Positions 36,626 to 47,530 of a stretch of DNA of 64,000 bases are shown here, one piece after another (positions within the stretch are counted from its first letter, which is position 1; each line of letters opens with the position of its first letter). Origin of the DNA: Rhyzopertha dominica (Eukaryota; Arthropoda; Insecta; Coleoptera; Bostrichidae); the NCBI GenBank assembly GCA_025024175.1, contig QCXZ01000064.1, forward strand, positions 16,988,001-17,052,000. Reading direction: 5' to 3'. Under the pieces are notes generated by a model. The model had not been told where the DNA came from and ran no database searches. It saw only the letters and a program-made list of their open reading frames with translations. Made by a program: the position numbers and the translations under genes.

Positions 36626-38479
36626 TTTAGGTTAAAGTGAAAACTATAAAATTTTAACAAATTTTCCTGTCAGAAGATAAAGATCGCCATTGAAATCTCC
36701 ATCGCATATATGTGTTTTGATTTCGGAAAACGTCTATTGAAGGTTGATGCATCTAGGGAATAGTGATCATTGCAAGCAGTCTGGTTGTTCCTAATGAGCC
36801 AAGTTTCGCACCTACTGGACATTTACATAATATAAAAACAGAGATGATTAATACCTAATTCGTGAGCAATATAGCGAGTAACGGTAATAGTAAAACATTT
36901 GTTTATAATCCTACTTCCAAATTTTTATTTTTGCCAAAATTCTTTTACTGTTATTTTATTTTATTTTATTTAATAACTTCCAAAGATATCTTCTATTCAT
37001 TATTAGATATAACGGTGCTCTTAGTATTACAATCGAAGTTGCTTGTTTGATGCAAATGAGAAGTCTTAAAGACGCCGATAATTTCTCAGAAGCAACGTTG
37101 AAACGGCTCCAACGCAAATACATCCTACAACGTAACTGAGATATCTTACGAGGTGGCGAAATGCGAAACGTTGTAGTTGGATTAGCCCCACAAGTTCCGA
37201 GGGCGTTTATGTGTGGTAAATTCCCACCATTTAAGGCAGAACTGCATATAGTAAACGTGAATATGGCATCACATACAAACTCGTCTAGGAAGTACGGTAT
37301 AAGCTGCATTTACGTGGTGAAATACGTTAATAAATAAAATGCCCGCAAAGATCTACTTACAAGTCGCTACATAAACTTATTTAAAGTCTTGCCAGTCTGA
37401 TTTTCCTTCTCATATTGAATTAGTATAAAAAAGAAACGATGGTAAGTCTAATTTGGATTGTTGGTCCAAAAGTACAACGCAATCTGAATGAAAAGAATGA
37501 TATGTTCTCTGCCTACATATTTTAAACATCAATTTGCCACCAAAATGTTTGAGTATTGTGTTTACTAATTAACAATAAGGAATTAAGAACGCACATAAGC
37601 AATAAATCCGAACGAGATACTCTGAGGTTGTAGCCGAGGCATAGTTTAAGTTATAAGTTACCTATAAATTATAACGTGCTGCATTTAAAATTCTAGGGTA
37701 CCGATCCGATCTGTTTCATTTTTGAAACATTTTATCTAGCATCAAAGTAATTTTTGATAAATATCAGCTAACTTGTCATCTTTTTTTTTACTTCTAAGGC
37801 GTGTCACATTTCTGCCTGTACTATAGTGACTTTATGTCATAAAAATCAAATCCTCGTCGAGTTGTGCCGTGATGTATGGATATAACCTTGTTTGACAGTA
37901 TATCGTTGCAGACTGATGGCGATTATGATAAGATTTGTTTATGTTATTGTGGATTAAAATATATACCTACACTAATTACATATTTATAAAGACATTGTAT
38001 TAGAAGATGCTCACTCCAAGTAGACATGTTGAATCCTGAGCAGGCACTACCATATTATGATCACGTGGTCGTCATTCTTTCACAATTGTCTTTTACTTGT
38101 ATTGTATTATAGTCAACTTACTCGGTCTACTTTTTTGGTATCGGTCGACTGAAAAACTAATTCAATTAGCATATATCATAACAGAGATAATCTATGGATG
38201 ACTATGTCTATAAAATTGAATTAAAAATCGCTGAAAACTATATATGCCAAACGTCAAAATGCACTGTTTTGTCCATGTTTACTAGTAGTACATTAAATAA
38301 AAATATTTCAGGACATATTGTAACGTTTATTTTTCTTTTCAAAATACACATCACTGTAATACCAAATTGTCTCGCTGTCAGAAAATAATTCACACAGGAA
38401 TATTTAAGGAATGGCGTGATAGAGCGATACGGTGTAAACCACAAGAGTATTCATTCAGTATTGAAGAATAAAAAAAAAT
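36626..38479. other. No recognised feature
   Basis: AT-rich. The minus-strand ORF 37309-36956 (117 codons) has no recognisable domain. Confidence 0.45.
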
Positions 38480-39870
38480 AATAAAGAAGCTCCTGGATTG
38501 GATGGCATGCAGGCCTCTGTGAAGGCATTGCGATGTACTTGTATAGTATTTACATCCAGTGTATAAGAACGGTTTTCGACGATTTGGAAAAGAGCGGACT
38601 TAATACACAAGGGGAAAGTGACCTTGTCTGAAAAAACTGTACTGAAATGCAGACAGGAGAAGGGCTACTTAACCCAAACCAATATGGTTTCAAGAGTGGG
38701 CGGTCGACAAAGATGCGATAAACAAAGTGATGAAAGAATCAAAACCACTCAAGATAAATACGTAATAGTGACATTTGTGAACATTGCGGGAGCCTTTGAC
38801 AACGCGTAGTGGCCGTCCCTATTCAATGAACTGGTGGAAATGGTGTAAAGGAGTAACTAAACACTTAATCAAAAATGGCCTCAGGGATCGATCTGCAGAC
38901 CGGTCTTCTGGGGCATCATCATGGACAAACTGTTAAAATGTTTAAATAATAGTGAAAATGTGACATCAGCGATGGCATACGCAGACAAACTAGCGATAAT
39001 GGTAAGAGGAAGCTCAAGAAACGACTTGGAGCGGAAGTTGAATGAAACACCGATACAACTTAAAAATGAGTGCAAAGAAAACGTGGCGAAAAAACAAGAT
39101 ACACGCTAATGAAAGGATCACTCTTGAGATACCGAATAATAAAACTGAGAATAAATGGTTGCGAGGAAACAAATCAACTAATACCTAAGACTAGAAGTTA
39201 ATGAGAAGTTGAATTTTCTGAGCTAGGATGAGCAAGTCAGCGGTAGGGCAGCAATCATGCTGAAAATTGCGAGTATGGCATAGAGAGAATACCGAATACC
39301 ACCACGGACGGTAAAAATATACATGGAAGTAAGTGTATAGGCTCATAGACTGCTGTCCAACCAATGGGTACGGTAGGGAGAGTCCAAAGGGGAGTTTTGG
39401 TCCGGCTGTCTGGCGCCTTGTCGACGACGTCTTTCAAGGTGCTGGCAGTGTTCAATGATATCACCCTCCTGGATTTAACAACAAGAAAAAGGGGCAGCAA
39501 ACTACTGGCTACATGAACCAGACAAGGTACATGAAATCCTAGGCGAAGTAGAAAGTAACAAAAGAGAGATATAAGCAGCGACAGAAAACAAACGGCAGAG
39601 AGAATGGCAGATGTGTGGTAAAGGGGAGGGTGACCCACATATTTCTAACGATAGCGGAAAGGAGGAATATGGATTACTTCATGTCATCCAGAGGGCTAAT
39701 ACACTTCCTGACTGGCCATGGACCGTATCCCACAAATCTATACAGATTTAGAGGACGTGCACTTCTGCTAATGTGCGGAATCCGCACTGCGGATGACAAC
39801 ATCAAAAGTCTAAGAGAACAGTTAGGAGGATTTAACACCCAGGAAATATTCGTGGTCCAATAAGAACAAA
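38480..39870 (+). pseudogene. Decayed R1-like LINE (reverse transcriptase to C terminus)
   Basis: Plus strand, with many frame changes: KEAPGLDGMQ (RT domain start), FSTIWKRADLI, NPNQYGFKSGRST-like at about 38675-38705, then VIVTFVNIAGAFDNA at 38762-38806, which is RT motif A as found in R1-clade elements, and WPSLFNELVEM. Downstream come a PVFWGIIMDKL-like block, SAMAYADKLAIMVRGSSRNDLE (motif C, YADD changed to YADK) at 38965-39030, and a C-terminal stretch HFLTGHGPYPTNLYRF near 39705-39750. The 5' endonuclease half is missing. Stops throughout make it non-functional. No RNase H domain is apparent, consistent with R1. Confidence 0.78.
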
Positions 39871-41035
39871 AACACTAGAAAAATTGTGAAATATAGCATC
39901 AGCGAATAAATATAGGAGATGTGTGTTTAAATCTAGGTAACAGGTCTATATAAAGAGAACAAATGAAAAAGAATGTCAGAAAACAAATGCCAAATATCCA
40001 TAACCAATAACACAGTGAAATTAGTTGTACTACGCCTAATTTAACATTTAACATTAACGTAAGATGTGTGAACTGTTCACCTTAACTATTTAAACGAAGG
40101 TTAATACATTTCTCAGTTCCCCTATTCGCAGGAAACTTATCATTGCTATCAAGCATGCACCATATCCCGCAGTTAATATAGGAATGCCCAGTTCCTTCGA
40201 ATATTATTCCCCAAAACGAAATTAAACATAAATTTTATTTAATGATGACATAACCAACAATCATACTACTTAACCCATTCAAAACGCCAGCGATACTGTA
40301 GCGTATGCGACACCTTCAAGTGTCCGTAAATGAAAAACAACTTAATCAGCAATAAATTTACTCGTTTTTCAAGATGTGCGGGTATGCCAGCCAAGATGAT
40401 ATCACACTTGTGGGAGTGTAAATTGAACGCCATACTCGGCTAGTTGCAGCGGGGAGCGTGCTGAATGGGTTTTCTGTTTTATAACAACGTCAAAGTATCC
40501 GATTACTACCTGCCAGATGAAAGCAATTTCTGTATAACTCGAAACAGTTTACGAGTAGGCAGTTAGCCACCTGCGTTGGGAAGATGTTCGCCGCCGGACC
40601 CGCGATTTTCAGCTTCTTTATGGACCAATAAACACAACATGTTCATAGGTATTACGATTCATAGCTACCGAGTAATTTAGACGCTAGACGCAGTACAGGT
40701 ATAGGAGGTGTGTGTTAGATTTGTAGCTTCCCATTTATACAGACACTTCGATAAATACCTCCGCATCCAATGATCACACCCTAAATGCCAATTAAGTTGC
40801 AGAGGTCAAGATTTAAACGCGATTTACTGTCACTGTCAGGCATAAAAATTCCGTAAGTATACGCGTACTGTTCAGCCTATGAAATATCTGTGTACTGACT
40901 TGGTACTACTTGTTATTTACAGGCTGTTTAAACAGCCCGTAGAAGTATTGTAAATTGTGTTGTAAACAAAAATATTTGCAAGATAGGGACGCATCCGGTT
41001 AAAGAGGGTATCAACTTTGCTATTATAAACAAAAC
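39871..41035. other. No recognised feature
   Basis: Probably begins with the 3' untranslated part of the R1-like LINE, but no A-rich tail or target duplication could be fixed. Nothing else is recognised. Confidence 0.45.
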
Positions 41036-41342
41036 CTACATGTGTAAGAACGTAGGCTTTCGCGGTCAGTTTTATTGAAATCTTAGTCTTTTGGAGTTAG
41101 GCCGCGTCTGATTTAGAAATATGGTCGACGTTTCGCCCGCACTTAAGGGGCATCATCATTCCTTTCTTCCTTGGGATTTGGTTCAGTTTGGACGTGTTTC
41201 TAGCGTTAGGTTTGCACCATATTTCATACACCTTATTCCTGTCATGATGATGCCCCTTACAAGTGCGGGCGAAACGTTGAACCTCAAAAGACTAAGCATT
41301 CAATAAAACTGGCCGCGAAAGCCTACGTTCTTACACATGTAG
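41036..41342. mobile_element. 307-bp foldback element with GAAACG-type motifs
   Basis: The ends are CTACATGTGTAAGAACGTAG and its exact inverse, and the inverted similarity continues inward through TTTCGCGG-CAGTTTTATTGAA, CTTAGTCTTTT, and AACGTTTCGCCCGCACTT to GGGGCATCATCAT. The left arm has an extra stretch around 41093-41116. Each arm, read towards its end, gives ATGATGA, a GCCC/GGGC hairpin, then GAAACG, a hammerhead-like order seen near PLEs. The spacer is about 85 bp. It has no ORF and is either a foldback MITE or the inverted terminal part of a PLE. Confidence 0.65.
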
Positions 41343-43018
41343 CTTCACCATTTATTCACTTGATGGTAAAGTGACCTTTGGTTTATTTCCTTTCTTGTGC
41401 CAGTTCAAAGCATCTTTTAGTAGGTTAAAATGTTAATTTAATAACATTTGCAAACATGGTAAAACTCAGTTGAAGTAAACGATTTGAAATCCTAGCGTTG
41501 CCATGGTTGGCTGAGGAGGTAAACAATGTTCAACAAAAAATGTGATTCATTTAATAACGTTCGTCCAAAAAGAAAGAATATTGTCCACTCCACGGCGTCC
41601 AAATTAGTTAAAAATATTAAAGAAATTCAACAGATAAAGGTTGTCCTAATGTCCCAACATCCATAATTAGCTGCAAGTGAAGTTCAAGGTCTTAGTGTAT
41701 TAGCGCCATTGATACCTCATATACGTCAACCATGCATCTTGCTATGAACAAATGAATTAGTCAGTCGTAGGTTCAAATATTAAAAAAGAACAAATAATAT
41801 AAACCCTGCAAAGTACGGCTTCTCTGTGAGCTAAAAGAAGATCCTAATAAAAAAATGCTTATTCTGTGCGATATTGACGGACATGTTCAATAATAGGCCA
41901 AATTGTGCATACGACATTTAATTTTCCGACGTAGCCACTTTTAACTAAATGGCATAATTNCTATTCGTCTAGTGTATATCTTCACTANATAGTGGAATAA
42001 GCATCCACACTATCGTGTGTGCGCTGGTATTAATTGACAAAACATTATAGGTCAAACGTACATATGAGCCTACTACGTGAAAAATTGTACCTGATACTGT
42101 ACATTTATTTCCTGATGAATATCGACAAAGAATGCCTTACTCCTAGGTCTGGTTTCAAGGAGACGGCGCTCCGTCACATATGGATTTAAAGTTCTTCTTT
42201 TGCATCGAGAATCTCGATCTCGAAACTAGTTCAATGAATGACAAAAGATATAAATAATTTGTTCATTACTGATATTCAACAAATGCTTATATAAAGTTTT
42301 TATGGATCTTTTTGCGAAAGTACATTTAAGGGTTTATGGTGCAGTAATAATAAACTACATTATTTATATAGTAATATGAAGGATATTATTAAGCAGTATG
42401 AGAATCAAGGAATAATTAGCAAACAGGCAGTCTACACATTTAGTACCTACAGGAATCAAAATCTTTGTTTTCGTTGACCTATTTGTGAATAGAGAAAAGC
42501 AAAGGTCAGAGGTACATATCTCAGTTTCAAAATAATTCATTCATTATACCGTACAAGCAATGTGTATGAAGATTGTGTTAAGATAAGAGAGTCAAGTTAG
42601 TTTCACTGAAGATAATATGGTCTAACCATTTTCATTTTTATGGTTAAAAATTGGTACTCCTGGGGATTCTGTACTGGCCGTGGATATATTATGTTATCAA
42701 GAAATACCATAGAAACAATATCAATAACAATGTGGTGACAAACAGTAGGAGTAATTGACACGGACAACTGATATCGCCGATTAAACAGACTCGCGCATGC
42801 GTCACTTTACCGGCTAGATTCGAAATAACTTTGAAAAGCGCGGCGCGCTTTTTTTAAGGTCAGCTCTGTTTGCATTATTAGTTGTAAATGTGACTCCGCT
42901 TTCAATTTTTTGAATGCGAACACAGAGAGTGAAACCATGTCAACAAAGTCATAGATGCTATTTAAAATTTTGTGAAAAGCATCGCTCTTAGAACGCAGTA
43001 TCAGTTTTCAACAATCTG
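41343..43018. other. No recognised feature
   Basis: AT-rich, with Ns at 41960 and 41987. No coding motifs or shared repeats are seen. Confidence 0.5.
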
Positions 43019-43265
43019 CCAAGTTCGCATGCACCTGCATACATCAACCCGACAGCAGCCCCCCGCGGCGCTTTTGCTGACGGGCAAGAACCGAAATACA
43101 TGTCCGTCCGCAAAAAGTGCCGTGGGGGCTGCTGTCAGGTTGACACAGGTCACTTCCATTAGAAAGTAGTAACCATTAAGGCAGCTAGGTGGCTTTGTCA
43201 CCGTGACATGACACATGGCATTGCCATGTGATGAGCTGTAATGACAGCTGTCTGTACAGTGCGCA
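43019..43265 (+). mobile_element. Hammerhead-family element, copy 4, with a 33-bp stem
   Basis: It shares AAGTT-GCATGCACCTGCATAC and CTAGGTGGC-TTGTCA with the 32-kb copy and ends with TGATGAGCTGTAATGACAGC, the core and helix II of the 4861-4940 ribozyme. However, C3 is changed, the GAA triplet is lost and helix I is absent, so the ribozyme is dead. A GC-rich inverted repeat (43045-43077 against 43110-43142, 33 bp with a few mismatches) frames a 32-nt loop. The long minus-strand ORF over this region is a by-product of the GC-rich palindrome. Confidence 0.6.
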
Positions 43266-44479
43266 CCAGGAAGGAGGAAGCCACACCTTAGGAATCGTCC
43301 ACAATTTGAACAAAGCGAACCGCATGGGTGGGTCGAGCTATTAAATTTATACGCGGTACTAGCCTGAAATAGTGACCACCAAAAATGGCGGGCACGCCAA
43401 TGATTTAAATGTATCGAAACAATTTCCATCCCCACCNCATCTGCCTTCTTTCCTGGGGAGCACATTAAAACACCATTCGACTAATCTCAAAAAAAGCATT
43501 TATCACCGTCAACCTCTCATAAATATCAATACCAAGTATTAATTCTGCGAATTTTACAGAATGAAAATGATGGCTCCTCATATTAATGTATAATGAATGT
43601 TATGTAAGCGTTGTTACCGGCATACATCGTATATTATTGATTAGCTTTCCAGCTACCAGTCGAGTGCTCCAAGAGTCCGAATGGATTTATCGGAAAGGGT
43701 TGGGTCATGGGTTCTTTCAGAGAATCGTCGCACTAAGGGATGGATCGCCCCATCGACGTTTAAGCCAGCATAAAACCTCCCAGGATATGTGTTCGAGTGT
43801 GTAAAGGGAAACCCCTGAGACAGTGAACCTGAAAGAGCGGCCTTTTCACGGCGTGATGTCTCTTTTCCGGTTGTAATCTGTTGGCGCGAAGATAGATTGC
43901 TATACCATTGAGTGAACTAATCCCCGGTCTGCAGCCGCAGATACGAAACGAAAATTACTGGTAATGTCTTTTAGTGTTCCACTAAAACGCCATGTCGCTC
44001 CCCGGCTCTTTTACGGGACGATTCAATCATCGTCGACGACGTCGACCGCGGCAAACTGCGATAAGTTTGTAATTAATAACTACGCAACAGTTCTAATGAA
44101 ACTTAATCGAATTAGAAGTCCGGGAGTACGCCCAAGATAAAGCTGGGGCGTAAGGGAAGACAATTTCTAAACAGATTAAGGCTGTATAGATACCACGATT
44201 AATTTTATTGCCCGACTTTCTATGGAATTACTTCGGGGCCCTCGCAGCCCACACTTCACCGTCTACCTCTGCAGAAATATAACTTTGTATCGCGAAAGGC
44301 TGATTTTCGATGTAATACGTAATTTGCAATACCCATGGAAGCTTTAATTCAATGAAATCGCTTCTGAATTTGTTGTGCTTAGATGGATTAAGTTGTAAGC
44401 GTATAGTGTTCTCTAAAAACAAGGTTTTGCTTCAGGTATCATCCAAGTGTTTATGGATATTATTAGTAAAACAATTTTT
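43266..44479. other. No recognised feature
   Basis: The part 43640-44140 is richer in G and C than its surroundings and has an open plus frame to 43804, but nothing in it is recognisable. An N lies at 43437. Confidence 0.4.
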
Positions 44480-44690
44480 TTGCCTCTTAAGAAAGTGAAC
44501 ATAACTATTTCTTTGACAGATAATTGTTATTTGTCAACTGTTGAACTACTTGATATATATTATCATTCCTATTTGAGCATTTTCAACAAATATTGTGGTC
44601 TGTAGCGTCTTGTTGGATAATTAAATGTAATTGTGAGGACAGATGCTTATTATAGCTTAGCCGCAATTCACAAAAAAGCAGTTCAACTTC
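44480..44690 (+). repeat. Dispersed repeat, partner at 16175-16715
   Basis: Two blocks match the 16-kb copy in the same order and strand, but without the extra ~330 bp found there. No ORF is seen. Confidence 0.5.
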
Positions 44691-44814
44691 CGCTCTAGTA
44701 AAGAACTTATTTAATAATTAGTTTTATATTAAGTTATTAATTATTTAATAACAATTACTAATAAAAGACTGAATGGATAACAGAAAGTGTTTTTCACTGC
44801 TATATTGGAATGGA

Positions 44815-44905
44815 CGGAAGTTGAACCTGGAACTTCATCTTCATCATCTTACCACAATTGCCTATTTACTGCGTTACCAAGCGTGGCTGTCTGAGTTTTC
44901 AAAAC
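44815..44905 (-). repeat. tRNA-like SINE head (tentative)
   Basis: On the minus strand, TTGGTAACGCAG (44880-44869) resembles an RNA polymerase III box A with two mismatches, and GGTTCAACTTC (44827-44817) resembles box B, at tRNA-like spacing. No intact tRNA fold is evident. Confidence 0.33.
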
Positions 44906-46499
44906 TAGGTAATTAACTAAATTAATGCTAAACACATTTTTTTTATAATATTTCAAACTGTTTTTGTTGCTTCCTAAAGAAGGGGTATATTTTGGCAGAA
45001 GAAAAACACAGCCGATAACCCTGTGGCTTTATCTCGAAATGCCTATGACAGATAATTTTCGCTAACATTTGATTTCATTTGTCATTCAGAATGGCTCACA
45101 TTCCATGCGACACTCGGTACCTATGTTTTGATAATGGCTTTCCTCCGTCGTTTATCTTTAACACAAATTCTGTTTTGTTTCAAAGGGTGAATGAATAATA
45201 TTCATTATAGTATCTCGAAGAAACAGCAGTAACTAATATCATTATAAGATCAGAAAAAAAATCTTTTTAGCCTAAAATTGCCGCTGATAATGCTCCCTGT
45301 GAATCTTAATTGCTTTTTTGAAAAGCTCTTTTTCAACTGATTATAAGTTGCTACAACTGTTATGGCCTGTATGTCAAACGGTGGTTACTAAACAACATTA
45401 CTACGTGCAAATAACGTTGCAGCAAAGTAAATAATAATTATTGCTGCATCCGATATTCCGCAAGGATGGAATCTGGAGTCACGACCTTTGCTACAAGCAT
45501 TAGATCAATTATCGTTATTATGATTAAAATCTCAATGTTTATATCATCATATTAGTTATTTCAAAATCAGTTAAAAGGAAAAAATATATTATTCATTATT
45601 GTATTTTACTTATCTTGTTGGGTGTTCTTTGATCATAGGAGTATATATAAACGCTACTGATATCACGAAATTAATCATTTACCTGCAAACACTAAACAGT
45701 GTTGTCCTATATATGTCAGGATATCTTTTGTACGCCAGCTAATCTTTAATAAATTAGCAGATACATCACTTAACCTGTCAAGTTATTATTCGGTGTAATT
45801 AGTCTTATCAACCACAAACAACCAAAATTTAGTGAGCGCGGTTTTATTATTGCTAATACTAGGTTACGGCGGTGATAATTCAACTAGTAATTATATCGTA
45901 ACATCATAAATACTTAGTTAAAGGGAGAAATATGAATAATAGGGGCTCCTTTCGTGACGTTCATTACTGCTTTGACTCATAAACTAGTTACAACCATAAC
46001 ATCGGCCATAGCAAAGGTTTTCCATTAGTTATTCCACGACTTATCTCTGCACACTAACGAATACGTGATGCGGTAACAACTTCTTAGTAAAAGTAGAGCA
46101 GTGCAAGCACCTAAAGAAAATGAATAAGGATTACGATATAAGTTACTTTCAATTTATATTAGCACGAAATTCATTATTTCGTCTTTTTTGGAATTGGGAG
46201 GGCAACAGGTTACCACAGCAATAGGACGAATGCTGCCATCCAGTTTGCATATATTATTTAGGTATATCAATTTGCAGAACATTTTCTCATATTCCAACTA
46301 TGGGGAGTCTGCTAAGGTTCCGTTATGAAGCACTAAGTAGGCAAAATATAAATATGCTGAACTAAAGCCATGTTGTCAAGTTAACTTTTTCATTAAACCA
46401 ATATCCAGCTACTGTAATTTTAAATAAAAATAACTGGTCTTTTTCAGAGTATGTAAAAAAATGTAAACGTGGTTTGCCGTACAATAATGAATACATCTG
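44906..46499. other. No recognised feature
   Basis: AT-rich with only short ORFs. Confidence 0.5.
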
Positions 46500-47530
46500 T
46501 TCAGAAAGCAAATTACCGTCCATGGTTTACTACTGAAATTATGAGATGCATAAAAATAAAACACAAAATGTACAAAAACTACAAACATTGTTGATCGGAG
46601 TAGAATTATAAGAATTTGAAGAAGTATCGCTAAAGCTAAAGCGTCTTATTTTCGATGCGCACAAAGCGTATTTGACTGGTATAGAACCACACATTCCAAA
46701 AGAGCCAAAAATTATAGGCATTTGTGGAATATAAGAAGGGAAAAATGTGCACTCCAGGTGTTCTGGAGTGTAATGGAGTAGTGTTGTCGAGACCAGAAGA
46801 TGTAATTGGCTGAGTTTTTTAAAAGTGTATATACTACGTCCCCTATTTCATCATTGTATATGGCGGATGTTTTACAGATGACACAACCCGCATGTCTCAT
46901 ATGTTAGAAAAAAAAACAATAATCTCCGCGCTTGAATATTCCAAGGATAGTTTTAGGATGAGGTTGGATAGAATTTCTAGTTCCATACTGAAAGGTTGTG
47001 GCAATGTTTTTGTCATACAGTTGTATTATATATACATAATCTAATACTAAGGACCTCTACATTCCCCAAGATATGGAAAAAACTAATATAGAACTATTGC
47101 CTAATAGCACTGCTATGCAATTTTGAAAAAAAAATTGAAGCAATACTGTATTATGTTGTATGCTGTTAGCTGTGCAATCTCTGATTTTCAACATGGATAT
47201 GTATTGAAGCATTTGGCTTGCTTCTCACAACACATCCACGCTGGGTGCCAAGCGGATGTTCTATATCTACACGGATTTTCATAAGGCCTGTGATACACTT
47301 GGCCATTCTACGCTTTTCTTCAAAGTTTTCCTTCTTACTTGTTGGTGTTATTTGCGGTCTATTTAAGTGACAGAACCGTTGTTGTTTGTTCTTTTTATAA
47401 GCGATATAATTAAAAGTAATTCGCTGTGATAAACTACCTTTACAGGCGACGTTTTATTTATATGATTGAGAGTTGATATTCTACTCAGGGCTTGAGCACG
47501 ATTTGCTAGTACCGTTTGTAGCGGCTCACT
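46500..47530 (+). pseudogene. Decayed Jockey-like LINE (linker and reverse transcriptase)
   Basis: Plus strand with frame changes: PWFTTEIMRCIKIKHKMYKNYK near 46523 is the block between the endonuclease and RT domains (PWxxxxLxxLxxxKxxxYKxYK). Next come DSFRMRLDRISSSILKGCG, where LINE RTs have a PDGIPxxxLKxCxxxL-type block, and ISDFQHGYV (QHGFxxxRS, RT motif). YTDFHKACDTLGHSTLLF (about 47266-47320) is RT motif A (xxDFSKAFDTVDHxxLL). A YLRS-LSDRTVVV block near 47350-47385 follows. Stops and frameshifts occur throughout and the YADD box is only vaguely visible. Confidence 0.75.

Noticed and set aside
36956..37309. 117-codon minus-strand ORF and a GAAACGTTG box on the plus strand near 37160
   Set aside because: The ORF has no recognisable domain, and the GAAAC box lacks a convincing CTGANGA partner and helix II.
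43001..43465. 154-codon minus-strand ORF
   Set aside because: It covers the GC-rich palindrome of hammerhead copy 4; it contains an N and no domain, and its openness follows from base composition.
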